A stretch of DNA of 64,000 bases from Collinsella aerofaciens (GCF_028209885.1 NZ_JAQLEM010000004.1:1-64000), one strand, 5' to 3'; shown: positions 44,688 to 53,844, numbered from the stretch's first letter. The notes: generated by a model from the letters alone, not told the origin. Program-made: numbers and translations.

Positions 44688-46350
44688 GAAAGTTTGCTCC
44701 TTCCCGATCATGTTTGCGCTGCTTGCCCTCCTGATCGGCACCTGCGCGGTTGTGTTCCCCGCTTCCGCGCAGGCCGCGCCGACCTCGACCGGTTCCATCA
44801 CGGTGAGCGGCACCGTGGCGAGCAGCTACGACGCCTACCAGATCTTTAGCGCCAACGTCGTCGACGGCGACAGCGACGCCAAGATCGCCACCGACCTCGC
44901 CTGGGCAAGCGACGCCGCGCGCGATGCCGTGTTGCCTGTGCTGCACAGCGCCGGTATGCCCAATTCCCAGACCACCGCGCAGGAAGCTGCCGAGTGGCTC
45001 AACACCGATTCCCACCTTACGAGCGCGCTGAGCGCACAGCTCGCTCGTTCCCTCCAGAGCTCTGACGCCGAGTCCGTGGCCCTTAACGCGGGCACGACGG
45101 CCGAGCTGTCCTGTGGCTACTGGCTCATCGTCGCCGACGACGCCGCCATTTCCCAGGACGAGGCCGGCACCGCGCCGATCATGGCGCTGGTCGGCGGCAG
45201 CGCCGTCACCGTCAAGCCCAAGGCGGCGACCTCCAAGGTCGTCAAGCACGTGCTGGAGGACAGCACCGCCGCCTGGCAGAAGGCCGCCGACGCCACGGTC
45301 GCCGACGACCTGTACTGGCGCCTCTCGGCCACGGTCCCGGCGGGTCTTACCGCCTACGACACCTATACGGTGCAGTTCGTCGACACCATGAGCGCGGGGC
45401 TCGACCTCTCCATGGTCGCCGCGAGCATGCGCGTGTACGTGGCGGCGAGCGCGGACGGCGGCTTCGACGCCGTCTCGACCAATAAGGACGGCCGCGCCGG
45501 CACCGAGTCCGCGAAGGGCTGGACCGACATCACGGCCCAGTGCGCCACCAAGGTAGCGGCGGACGGCAAGACCTTCACCGTGCGCACCGGCGACCTCATC
45601 GCCGCGCTCGGCGGGGCCGACGCCTTCACCGCGGACGCCCGCGTGGTCGCCGTGTACAACGCGCCGCTCAACAGCGCATGCAACCACGGCATCGCGAAGG
45701 GCAACCCCAACGAGGTCTACCTGCGCTACCCGCGCTCTCCCTTTGCCGACCAGTCCGGCGACGCCGGCTTTACCCGCACGCCGAGCGATGACGCGTGCGC
45801 CTACACCTGGGATCTCGCGCTCACCAAGCGCGGCAGCGACGGCGACAAGCCGCTTGCCGGGGCGGTCCTGAGTATCGCCGATGACCGCGGTCGCACACTG
45901 GCGGCCGACGGCACGTGGGATGCGGAGGGCAAGGCCACCGTCACCACGGGCGAGGACGGCCGCGTGACCGTCTCGGGCGTGGACTCGGGCAAGCTGGAGG
46001 TCCGCGAGCTCAAGGCGCCCAAGGGCTACACCGCCTTTGAGGGCACGCGCTCCGTGACGGTCAAGGCCGAGGGCCTGGACGTCGACCAGGTGGCCGCCGC
46101 CAAGCCCAAGCTCACCATCACGGCCGAGTCGCCCCTGCGCGCCGACAGCGCGGACGGGTCGACGGGCAGCCTGGAGGCGTCGCTTATCAACACACCCACC
46201 GGCGCACCCCCTAGCATTACCACCGGAGGCTTTATGCCCTCGACTGGCGATATGGCAATGTACGCCGCGGCCGCCGCAGCGGTCGCCGGAGCCGCGCTCA
46301 TCGTGGTCGCGCTCCTGGTCAAGCGGGGAGGTGGCAGCCATAAAGAGTAG
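44680..46350 (+). CDS. Sortase-anchored minor pilin
   Basis: About 556 residues. Signal peptide (KKVCSFPIMFALLALLIG, cut near SAQA-A), two fimbrial beta domains with likely isopeptide bonds (YDAYQIFSANVV; TYTVQFVDTMSAGLDL) and a CnaB-like domain (AGAVLSIADDRGR; LEVRELKAPKGY with the Glu box). Sorting signal MPSTG at 519-523 with Met for Leu, then membrane span and KRGG tail. GTG start at 44680 follows GGGAGG and sits inside the previous gene's end. Its G+C is far higher than that of both neighbours. Confidence 0.82.
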   Translation: MNKKVCSFPIMFALLALLIGTCAVVFPASAQAAPTSTGSITVSGTVASSYDAYQIFSANVVDGDSDAKIATDLAWASDAARDAVLPVLHSAGMPNSQTTAQEAAEWLNTDSHLTSALSAQLARSLQSSDAESVALNAGTTAELSCGYWLIVADDAAISQDEAGTAPIMALVGGSAVTVKPKAATSKVVKHVLEDSTAAWQKAADATVADDLYWRLSATVPAGLTAYDTYTVQFVDTMSAGLDLSMVAASMRVYVAASADGGFDAVSTNKDGRAGTESAKGWTDITAQCATKVAADGKTFTVRTGDLIAALGGADAFTADARVVAVYNAPLNSACNHGIAKGNPNEVYLRYPRSPFADQSGDAGFTRTPSDDACAYTWDLALTKRGSDGDKPLAGAVLSIADDRGRTLAADGTWDAEGKATVTTGEDGRVTVSGVDSGKLEVRELKAPKGYTAFEGTRSVTVKAEGLDVDQVAAAKPKLTITAESPLRADSADGSTGSLEASLINTPTGAPPSITTGGFMPSTGDMAMYAAAAAAVAGAALIVVALLVKRGGGSHKE

Positions 46351-46458
46351 CTGGCAGCCCCACAGAGAGCGGGGCGAGACGTAGCGAAGCAGATGCTAAG
46401 ACACAGACAGACAGATTTAGATCAAATGGAATTCGAGCAGAAAGCAGAGGAAAAGAAG

Positions 46459-48210
46459 ATGAGCATGAGCAAGAACATCGCACGCCTGGCAGTAACCGCC
46501 GGCCTCACAGCAGCGCTGAGCTTCGGCGGCGTGATGGCCCCGGTGACCATGGCGTTTGCGGCGGGCACGCCGACGGTGGCCACGGACGGCAATGTAAAGA
46601 TTGACGAGAAGACCTATAAGGACACAACCTTTAAGGGCATCCAGATTTTCAAGGCAAAGGTTACGCAGAATTATGATGGAAGTGCCTGGTCTGGCGATAA
46701 GACCCTTTCCGATATTGATTGGGCGTCGCCTGATGTTATGAGTGTTGTGACTGGTGCATTTACTGGCGTCGCGGAGGCTCCTGCTGCGAATGCAGGCGCT
46801 CAGGCTTGGGCCAAGTACATTAAAGATAATGCCGGTAATAAAGTTGGCCAGACTGCTAAGGTTGACGCTGGCTCCACGTTGGATAAGATTGCTGCCGCAC
46901 TTGAGGGTTCGACTCTAACCTGGACAAACCCAGGCGATTCCAGCAAGGGAGACTTTAAGGCTTTAAACACCGGCTATTGGCTCTTTGTGACTGCAAATGT
47001 TGGTTCGACCACATCTAGCGATTCGGCCAACGGCAATACCGACGCCTATACCTCGCCAATCTTCACTGTCGTCGGTGGTGAAGATGTAAAGGCGGAGCCC
47101 AAGAAGGACGTCCCCAACGTGACCAAGGCCGTCAAGGATGACGCAGTGGATGGCACGTTTGGTACATTCGAGAATCCCAACAAGGCTGCTGACTCTCAGA
47201 TGGGCGACTATGTCGACTATCTTCTTACCGGTACGGTTGCAAGCAACATCAACACCTACAGCACCTACAAGTACACCTTCACTGATGAGCTCCCCAAATC
47301 CATGACGCCGAAGTTTAAGGATGGTAGCACGACGCCAGACGTCACGGTCAAGATCGGTGATACCGAGGTCAAGACTGACTGCTACACCGCCAAGTACGTG
47401 AACGATAAGATAACTGTCGACTTCACCGATCTCAAGAGCTGCACGGATGAGAGTGGCAATTCTATTGTGTTGAACAGTGGCTCGAAGGTGACTGTCGAGT
47501 ACAAGGCCAAGCTCGACTCCACCAAGATTTTCGAAAATGGCAAGATCAAAGATGAATTCAAAGGTTTGGTTGGTAAAGCCCAGAAAAATAAGGTTACGCT
47601 GACTTATTCCAACAATCCGCATGCCGAAGGTGTTGGCGCCACGGTTGAGCATCCTGCCTATGATTACACCTACGGTATCGATGTCACCAAGGTCGGTTCT
47701 GATGATGAAACAAAGGGACTCAAAGGTGTTGAGTTTACGCTGCAAGAGCAGGGTGATACTAACAAGTTTATCATGGCAAATGGTGTCAAGACGACCGATG
47801 AAGCAAAGGCTAAGCTGACAACTGATGACTCCGGCAAGCTTAACGTTGTCGGTCTCGACGAGGGCACCTACGTCCTCACGGAGGTTACGCCCGCCCCTGG
47901 TTACAACAACTCCGCAGCAAACGGTGTGACCTTTACCATCAAGCGCGATCTTTACCAGAATGGCGATGACGTTACCCCTAGTGCGGATTCTGCAATCAAT
48001 GCAGCAAATGGTGTCGTGAAGAACAATTCGGCTACCGCGTCTACCGGTAAGCTCAGTTTCATCATTGTCGACCAGCAGGGCTCCGGCCTTCCCCTCACCG
48101 GCCTCAATGGCGTGACCTTCACTTGGATCGCTGGTGGCGCGGTGCTGTGCATCGGCGTGGCGCACCTCATCCGCAGCCGTAAGCAGGCTGAGGAGTCCGA
48201 GCAGGAGTAA
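46459..48210 (+). CDS. Sortase-anchored major pilin
   Basis: 583 residues. Signal peptide (MSMSKNIARLAVTAG, ending TMAFA-AG), a domain with KGIQIFKAKV, an isopeptide fimbrial domain (STYKYTFTDELPKSM) and a CnaB-type domain (GVEFTLQEQ; YVLTEVTPAPGYN with the catalytic Glu). LPLTG at about 544-548, membrane span and charged tail. Size, order and Lys-rich domains suit the shaft subunit. ATG at 46459 has GAGGAAAAG before it; upstream in-frame ATGs at 46393 and 46426 are less well placed. Confidence 0.82.
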   Translation: MSMSKNIARLAVTAGLTAALSFGGVMAPVTMAFAAGTPTVATDGNVKIDEKTYKDTTFKGIQIFKAKVTQNYDGSAWSGDKTLSDIDWASPDVMSVVTGAFTGVAEAPAANAGAQAWAKYIKDNAGNKVGQTAKVDAGSTLDKIAAALEGSTLTWTNPGDSSKGDFKALNTGYWLFVTANVGSTTSSDSANGNTDAYTSPIFTVVGGEDVKAEPKKDVPNVTKAVKDDAVDGTFGTFENPNKAADSQMGDYVDYLLTGTVASNINTYSTYKYTFTDELPKSMTPKFKDGSTTPDVTVKIGDTEVKTDCYTAKYVNDKITVDFTDLKSCTDESGNSIVLNSGSKVTVEYKAKLDSTKIFENGKIKDEFKGLVGKAQKNKVTLTYSNNPHAEGVGATVEHPAYDYTYGIDVTKVGSDDETKGLKGVEFTLQEQGDTNKFIMANGVKTTDEAKAKLTTDDSGKLNVVGLDEGTYVLTEVTPAPGYNNSAANGVTFTIKRDLYQNGDDVTPSADSAINAANGVVKNNSATASTGKLSFIIVDQQGSGLPLTGLNGVTFTWIAGGAVLCIGVAHLIRSRKQAEESEQE

Positions 48211-48749
48211 CGCTCGCTCACCCATCCCTTTGGCAGGTGGGATGTGATGGCCATGAGACTTGCGGACACTTTTCTCGTCCATTGACGTTCTTGCTTTGCC
48301 ATTCTCATTTCGGGGCAGATTCCGCACTGGAGTTTGCCCCTTTTTGGGATAACGCAGCCAGCCTCCATTGTCCGATGCGGGCACGTTCGTCATCGCGTTT
48401 CTTGACTCGTATGAGGTTCGGTTTAAGGTCCGTAGGCGCACGCGCGGTGCGGACGGTGGAAGGCATTTGCGCCGCAACAAGCGCAAATAAGAATGCCCGG
48501 GGTTAGAGGCCCGGGCATTTAATAACACCGGAAACTGGTCGCCCGCGCTCCAAAGTACTTACGCGGGGTGCGTCGTTTCCTATTGACATTGTATCCCGAA
48601 TCGCCCCGCCGATCCGGGACATTTTGAAAACTCAAATGCTGGCTTATCCTCGACTGGACGGTGCAGTCTAGCTGCGTTGTCCGGCGCGGAAGCTCGTAAT
48701 TCGGCTATTATTTGTTTAGACAACCTGAGCTGTAAAGGAGTGACCGGCG
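48211..48749. other. Intergenic region between the major pilin and sortase
   Basis: No gene I can support; short open frames here have poor starts and no family resemblance. A hairpin at 48492-48519 (AATGCCCGGG/CCCGGGCATT) may end the pilin mRNA. TATTAT near 48703 and AAAGGAG at 48735-48741 belong to the sortase gene. Confidence 0.55.
48490..48526 (+). terminator. Hairpin in the pilin-sortase gap
   Basis: Perfect 10-bp stem AATGCCCGGG / CCCGGGCATT, weak T tail. It would let pilins be expressed above the sortase. Confidence 0.5.
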
Positions 48750-49688
48750 ATGGTGCAGGGCGCCAAACATATGAAGAGCAATAACGCCGCGGCCAACGGC
48801 GGCTCAAGCCCTCAGCCCAAATCTCAACAAAAGCCCAAGCGTCGTCGCAAGCGACTGCCGCGCTGGGCCGACCGGCTCATCACCATCGTCATCATCCTTA
48901 TTGGCGTGGGCCTTATGACCTGGCCGTGGATCTTGGACCGGCTCGAAGCCTCGGGCGTGTTTAACCAGATCAGCACGGTGTCCAGCACCGTGGACGCGCT
49001 GTCTGCCGAGGAGCGCGAGCGCATCCTGCTCCAGGCGCGCTCCTTTAACGAGCAGCTGGCGGGCGAGGCCACCGAGCTTCCCGCCGACCAGATCGAGCCC
49101 TATGCCCAGCAGCTCATCTTTGACCGCGACCCCATGATGAGCTGGGTCGAGATCCCCTCCATCGACGTGAGCATGCCTATCTACCACGGCACGAGCGAGG
49201 AAGTCCTTATGGCGGGCGTCGGCCACCTGGAGGGCACGAGCCTGCCGGTGGGCGGCGCCTCGACGCATTGCGTGCTCACCGCGCACTCGGGCATGCGCAA
49301 CCTAAGCATGTTCGACGACATCCATTCGCTGGAGCCCGGCGACCTGGTGCTGCTGCACACCATGAACAAGACGCTCGCCTACAAGATGGTGGACTCCGAG
49401 GTGGTGCTGCCCGAGGAGATGGAGTCGCTGACCATCGAGGCGGGCGCCGACAAGGTGACGCTTGTCACCTGCACGCCCTACGGCGTGAACGACCATCGCC
49501 TGCTGGTGCATTGCGTACGCACCAAGTACAGCAAGAAGGACGTCGACAAGCAAAAGTCGCTGGCCGGCCGCCACTGGGGCAAGCGCGAGTTTGCCGTGCT
49601 TATCGTGGTCGTGGCCATCGTACTGTTGCTGCTGGACATCGTGATCCACGCGGTCCGCAAGCGCCGCAAGGCCAAGACCTCGGCATAA
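48750..49688 (+). CDS. Class C (pilin-polymerising) sortase
   Basis: 312 residues. Basic head, one membrane helix (about 42-62), an N-terminal lid containing DPMM (127-130; class C lids carry a DP motif), and the sortase barrel with His179 (TAHSG), Cys241 (TLVTCTPYG) and Arg250 (NDHRLLV), plus a second membrane helix near 285-305 and a basic tail, all class C traits. It joins pilins by Lys-Thr isopeptide bonds. ATG follows AAAGGAG. Confidence 0.92.
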   Translation: MVQGAKHMKSNNAAANGGSSPQPKSQQKPKRRRKRLPRWADRLITIVIILIGVGLMTWPWILDRLEASGVFNQISTVSSTVDALSAEERERILLQARSFNEQLAGEATELPADQIEPYAQQLIFDRDPMMSWVEIPSIDVSMPIYHGTSEEVLMAGVGHLEGTSLPVGGASTHCVLTAHSGMRNLSMFDDIHSLEPGDLVLLHTMNKTLAYKMVDSEVVLPEEMESLTIEAGADKVTLVTCTPYGVNDHRLLVHCVRTKYSKKDVDKQKSLAGRHWGKREFAVLIVVVAIVLLLLDIVIHAVRKRRKAKTSA

Positions 49689-49702
49689 GACATTCTCCAG
49701 AA

Positions 49703-49735
49703 CCACCACAATGGGGACAGGCACCTTTGTGGTGG
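49703..49735. repeat. 33-bp palindrome, CCACCACAAAGG family (copy 5)
   Basis: CCACCACAATGG / CCTTTGTGGTGG around GGACAGGCA, one base changed in the left arm. A first-family palindrome begins 11 bases later. Confidence 0.8.
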
Positions 49736-49746
49736 CCGGGGCTTCC

Positions 49747-49811
49747 AAACCATCACAACATTCGATGAAAATCTCGATTTTGGCGAAAAGCGTCGAATGT
49801 TGTGATGGTTT
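49747..49811. repeat. 65-bp palindrome, CCATCACAACATTCGA family (copy 4)
   Basis: AAACCATCACAACATTCGA and TCGAATGTTGTGATGGTTT are perfect 19-bp arms; the centre resembles copy 3, not copies 1 and 2. Confidence 0.88.
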
Positions 49812-49970
49812 TCGCTATGGACGGTGCGGTTTCGCTGCAGAACCGCCAGCCCGCAGCCTGCCAACCGCCGTCCTCGTTACGTTTTCGCTGCATTTGGGTA
49901 AAGCGCCTGCTCCAAGCGGCGTTGCCTTGTATACTAGAGCGGTTTATCTGTTATGCGGAAGGGAGCGCCT

Positions 49971-50282
49971 ATGGCACTCAGCGAGAAAGACGTGCGCGGC
50001 ATCGCCGAGTACGCAAAGATCGCACTGACCGATGACGAGCTCACCCAGATGACGTCCTACCTGAACGACGCCGTCCAGATGCTCGAGCCCGTCTTGCAAT
50101 ATGACTTGCCCGACGTGGAGCCCACGTTCCATCCTATCGGAAGCCTGTCCAACGTGATGGGCGATGACCTGCGCGAGCCCGAGCGCGATTTGCCGCTCGA
50201 CGTCGCGCTCGAAAACGCCGGCAGCGCGCGCGACCGCTACTTCCGCGTGCCGTCCATTTTGGGAGAGGGGGAGAGCGAGTAA
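49971..50282 (+). CDS. gatC: Asp/Glu-tRNA amidotransferase subunit C
   Basis: 103 residues; small helical GatC that holds GatA and GatB together. Family features: VRGIAEYAKIALTDDE at the start and PTFHPI followed by RDDxxR-like end (NVMGDDLREPE). ATG at 49971 follows GGAAGGGAG. First of gatC-gatA-gatB with one-base overlaps. Confidence 0.93.
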   Translation: MALSEKDVRGIAEYAKIALTDDELTQMTSYLNDAVQMLEPVLQYDLPDVEPTFHPIGSLSNVMGDDLREPERDLPLDVALENAGSARDRYFRVPSILGEGESE

Positions 50283-51796
50283 TGGCGCAGAGCTTCGATT
50301 CCCTTACCGCCGCCCGGATCGCCGCGGGCGTTGTTGCCGGCGACTTTACCGCTACCGAGGTGGCCCAGGCTTCCCTTGCCGCCATCGAGGCGCGCGAGGG
50401 CGGGGTCCAAGCATTCCTGCAGGTGGCGCCCGAGCTTGCGCTCGAGGCCGCTGCGCGCGTGGATGCCGACCGTGCCGCAGGCAAGCCGCTGCCCCCGCTC
50501 GCGGGCGTGCCGCTGACCATTAAGGACAACATGAACCTCGTGGGCACGCGCACCACCTGCGCTTCCCGCATGCTCGAGAACTACCAGAGCGTCTACACCG
50601 CCACCTGCGTCCAGCGCATGCTCGATGCCGGCTGCCTGCCCATGGGCAAGGCCAACATGGACGAGTTTGCCTTTGGCAGCTCCACCGAGAGTTCGGCGTT
50701 CCACCGCACCAACAACCCCTGGGATACCGAGCGCGTGCCCGGCGGCTCCTCGGGCGGCTCCGCTGCCGCCGTCGCCGCGGGCGAGGTCGCGCTCTCGCTG
50801 GGCTCGGACACCGGCGGCTCCATTCGCCAGCCGGCGTCGCTGTGCGGCGTGGTGGGCTTTAAGCCCACGTATGGTGCCGTGAGCCGTTACGGCGTGGTCG
50901 CCTTTGGCTCGTCGCTCGACCAGGTGGGCCCCTTTGGCCGCACGGTCGAGGATGTCGCGCTGGCCATGAATGCGCTTACCGGCGCGGGCCACGATCCGTA
51001 CGACTGCACCAGCCAGGATTGCGCCGTCGACTTTACCGAGCATCTCAACGACAGCATCGAGGGCAAGCGCGTGGGCATCATCCCCGCGTTTATGGAGGCC
51101 GATGGTCTGACGCCCGAGGTCAAGGCTGCTGTTCAGCGCGCCGCCCAGGAGCTGCAGAACCAGGGCGCCGAGCTGGTCGAGGTCGACCTGCCGCACCTGG
51201 ACGCCGCTATCGCCGCCTACTACGTCATCGGCCCGGCCGAGGCGTTCTCCAACCTGGCCCGCTTCGACGGCATTCGCTACGGCTACCAGGAGGAGGGCTG
51301 CGCCAACCTGTCCGACCAGAGCTCGCTTTCGCGCGCCCACGGCTTTGGCGCCGAGGCCAAGCGCCGTCAGATGCTCGGCGCCTACCTGCTGAGCTCGGGC
51401 GTGTACGACAAGTACTACTACGCTGCGCAAAAGGCCCGCACGCTCATCACGCAGGACTACGACGCCGCGTATGCCAAGGTGGACACCATCCTCATGCCTG
51501 CCTCGCCGCGCACGGCCTTTAAGTTTGGCGAGATCAGCGACCCCACGCAGATGTACCTCTCCGACCTGTACACCATCTCGCTCAACATTTGCGGCAACGG
51601 TGGTATCTCGGTGCCGCTGGGCCTGGGCGAGGATACTCAGCTGCCCGTTTCTGCCCAGCTGGTGGGTCCGGCCTTTAAGGACCGTCAGCTGCTCACGTTT
51701 GCCCGCGCCCTGGAGCGCGGCTTTGCCGATGCCGCCACGGGTGCGCCCGCGCTTTCCGTCGCGCCCGATTTTGCCGGGAAGGGAGGCGAGCTGTAA
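50282..51796 (+). CDS. gatA: Asp/Glu-tRNA amidotransferase subunit A
   Basis: 504 residues, amidase-signature enzyme that releases ammonia from glutamine for GatB. The catalytic Lys lies in LTIKDN and the Ser-cisSer pair in GGSSGGSAAAVAAGE, followed by SLGSDTGGSIRQPASLCGVVGFKPT. Start overlaps the gatC stop (TAATG), and the stop overlaps gatB, so translation is coupled. Confidence 0.97.
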   Translation: MAQSFDSLTAARIAAGVVAGDFTATEVAQASLAAIEAREGGVQAFLQVAPELALEAAARVDADRAAGKPLPPLAGVPLTIKDNMNLVGTRTTCASRMLENYQSVYTATCVQRMLDAGCLPMGKANMDEFAFGSSTESSAFHRTNNPWDTERVPGGSSGGSAAAVAAGEVALSLGSDTGGSIRQPASLCGVVGFKPTYGAVSRYGVVAFGSSLDQVGPFGRTVEDVALAMNALTGAGHDPYDCTSQDCAVDFTEHLNDSIEGKRVGIIPAFMEADGLTPEVKAAVQRAAQELQNQGAELVEVDLPHLDAAIAAYYVIGPAEAFSNLARFDGIRYGYQEEGCANLSDQSSLSRAHGFGAEAKRRQMLGAYLLSSGVYDKYYYAAQKARTLITQDYDAAYAKVDTILMPASPRTAFKFGEISDPTQMYLSDLYTISLNICGNGGISVPLGLGEDTQLPVSAQLVGPAFKDRQLLTFARALERGFADAATGAPALSVAPDFAGKGGEL

Positions 51797-53472
51797 TGAA
51801 GGAGCTTTCCGAGGTCCTGCAGGATTGGGAGGCCGTGATCGGCCTGGAGATCCATACCGAGCTCACCGCACTCGATACTAAGATGTTTTGCAACTGCAAG
51901 CTCAGCCACGATGACGAGCCCAACGCCAACGTGTGCCCGGTGTGCCTGGGCCTGCCCGGCGCCCTGCCGGTGCCCAACAAGCGCGCCATCGAGAGCATCG
52001 TCAAGGCCGGTCTCGCCACCAACTGCGAGATCCAGCGCCACTCGATGTTCTACCGCAAGCACTACTTCTATCCCGATATGGCCAAGAACTTCCAGACCAC
52101 GCAGGGTCCGGTTGCCTTTGCCATGTACGGTCACCTGGATCTGGACGTGACCGGTCGCGGTGCCGCCGAGCGCCCCGACTGCGCGTTTGGCGAGGCCGAG
52201 GCCCAGAGCCTGGCGAGCGCTTCGGCCAACGCCGAGGGCCTGTCCACGTCTATGACGTCGACCATGCGCGAGGGCAACCAGCGCGCCGGCCACCTGGCCA
52301 GCTATGACGCGTCCAACCTGCAGATGCCCGAGCGTCGCGAGGATGGTTCCTACACGGTGCCCATCCGCATCCTGCGCATCCACATGGAGGAGGACGCCGC
52401 CAAGATGGTGCACGTGGGCGGCGCCGAGGGCCGCATTACCGCCGCGGCTGAGTCGCTCGTCGACTACAACCGCTGCGGCACGCCTTTGATTGAGCTCGTG
52501 ACTGAGCCCGATCTGCGCACACCTGAGGAGGCTCGCCTGTTTATGGAGAAGCTCCGTCGCATTTTTGTGACGCTGGGCATTTCCGACTGCTCCATGGAGA
52601 AGGGCTCCATGCGCTGCGACGGCAACGTGTCGCTGCGCCGCCGCGGCGAGACCAAGCTGGGCACCAAGACCGAGCTCAAGAACCTCAACTCGTTTAAGAG
52701 CCTGCACGATGGCCTTGCCTACGAGATTTGCCGCCAGGCCGAGGTACTCGAGGAGGGCGGCATCATCTATCAGGAGACCCGTCACTGGGAGCCCAGCCGT
52801 AAGCGCACCGTGGTCATGCGCGTCAAGGAGACGGCCGACGACTATCGCCTGTTCCCCGATCCCGATCTGGCGCCGTTCGATCTGGACGATGAGTTCATCG
52901 ACCGCTGCCGTGGCGAGATCCCCGAGCTGCCCGATGCCAAGCGCGCCCGTTTTGAGGCCGACTTTGGCATTAAGGCTGCCGATGCCGAGCAGATTGCCGG
53001 CGATCCGGAGTTTGCCGAGTTCTTTGAGGCCGCCGCTGCCGGTATGGCTGGCAAGGAGGCTCAGACGGTTGCAAACCTGCTGGTGAACGAGATGATCGCC
53101 TACCTTAAGGGTGTAGGCGTCTCGCTGGCCGAGTCCGGCATCGCGCCGGCTCAGGTGGCAACCCTTGCCAAGCTGCTGGCGACCGATGCCATCAGCTCCA
53201 ACCAAGCGCACGAGGTCTTTGAGGCCATGGCTCAGACCGGCGACGACCCCAACAAGATCGTCGACGAGCGCGGTATGCGTCAGGTGAGCGATGCCGGCGC
53301 GCTGCAGCCGATCGTGGACGAGGTGCTGGCAAACTGTGCCGATCAGGCGCAGCAGTATCGTGATGGAAACCAGAAGGTCATCGGCTTTTTGGTGGGCCAG
53401 TGCATGAAGGCGAGCCGCGGCAAGGGCAACCCGAAGCTCTTCAACGAGTTGCTGAGAACGTCGCTCTCATAA
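51796..53472 (+). CDS. gatB: Asp/Glu-tRNA amidotransferase subunit B with an internal insertion
   Basis: 558 residues, against about 475-500 for most GatB. Kinase-like domain with Cys pairs CNC and CPVC (zinc), YFYPDMAKNFQ..., IHMEEDAAK and VDYNRCGTPLIE; helical and C-terminal YqeY domain (about 410-556). An extra segment of about 55-60 residues (roughly 120-188, rich in Ala/Ser/Glu) sits between HLDLDV and IRILRIHMEED, where other GatB proteins have a short turn. It activates and amidates Glu-tRNA-Gln and/or Asp-tRNA-Asn. Confidence 0.95.
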   Translation: MKELSEVLQDWEAVIGLEIHTELTALDTKMFCNCKLSHDDEPNANVCPVCLGLPGALPVPNKRAIESIVKAGLATNCEIQRHSMFYRKHYFYPDMAKNFQTTQGPVAFAMYGHLDLDVTGRGAAERPDCAFGEAEAQSLASASANAEGLSTSMTSTMREGNQRAGHLASYDASNLQMPERREDGSYTVPIRILRIHMEEDAAKMVHVGGAEGRITAAAESLVDYNRCGTPLIELVTEPDLRTPEEARLFMEKLRRIFVTLGISDCSMEKGSMRCDGNVSLRRRGETKLGTKTELKNLNSFKSLHDGLAYEICRQAEVLEEGGIIYQETRHWEPSRKRTVVMRVKETADDYRLFPDPDLAPFDLDDEFIDRCRGEIPELPDAKRARFEADFGIKAADAEQIAGDPEFAEFFEAAAAGMAGKEAQTVANLLVNEMIAYLKGVGVSLAESGIAPAQVATLAKLLATDAISSNQAHEVFEAMAQTGDDPNKIVDERGMRQVSDAGALQPIVDEVLANCADQAQQYRDGNQKVIGFLVGQCMKASRGKGNPKLFNELLRTSLS

Positions 53473-53478
53473 GCGGAG

Positions 53479-53613
53479 CCCGGGAGCCCCGGCAGGGCGG
53501 GTGCTTCCTCAAAATTTCAAACAGTCCTGCGCAAGACGAAGGCCACATTAAGTGGCCTTCTTTGCGTGCGGAACTTATTTTGAGCAAGCACCCGCCCTGC
53601 CGGGGCTCCCGGG
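53479..53613. repeat. Nested hairpin element, copy C
   Basis: Outer arms 53479-53506 and 53586-53613 are a perfect 28-bp inverted repeat, again unrelated to copies A and B. CTCAAAA/TTTTGAG extend it inward. The internal loop keeps TCC (53525-53527) opposite TGCGGA (53567-53572), and CGCAA pairs with TTGCG; a 9-bp stem GAAGGCCAC/GTGGCCTTC caps it. Begins seven bases after gatB. Confidence 0.85.
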
Positions 53614-53666
53614 TTCTGGCAACGACTCGGCCGTTCGGGTCAGGTGGGGCTGAATGGAATAGAGTG

Positions 53667-53697
53667 AATGGGCGCGCCGTTGGCGCGTCCATTTTTG
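53667..53697 (+). terminator. Terminator downstream of gatB
   Basis: ATGGGCGCGCC (53668-53678) pairs with GGCGCGTCCAT (53682-53692), followed by TTTTTG. Confidence 0.7.
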
Positions 53698-53702
53698 TGC
53701 GG

Positions 53703-53729
53703 GTGACAAAGGGACTGTCCCTTTGTCAC
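53703..53729. repeat. 27-bp perfect palindrome with GGGAC core
   Basis: GTGACAAAGGGAC and GTCCCTTTGTCAC meet at one central base. Same type as the hairpin at 12854-12884. Confidence 0.7.
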
Positions 53730-53769
53730 ATTGCAATAAATGTGATGAGAGTGTGGCGAAATGAGCTAA

Positions 53770-53844
53770 AAACTTCCGTAAATGTGATAAATGTCACGTT
53801 TTACCTAGGGTAAAATGTGGGAAATATCACGTTTACGGAAGTTT
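53770..53844 (+). promoter_or_regulatory. 75-bp palindromic promoter region
   Basis: AAACTTCCGTAAA (53770-53782) and TTTACGGAAGTTT (53832-53844) are perfect; GTGATA/TATCAC and TTTTACC/GGTAAAA continue the symmetry toward the centre. It ends 19 bases before the ATPase start and carries A+T-rich -10-like sequence, so it is probably its promoter and operator. Confidence 0.6.

Noticed and set aside
48237..48506. 89-residue open frame between the major pilin and the sortase
   Set aside because: No ribosome binding site, no recognisable domain, and the composition is typical of non-coding sequence.
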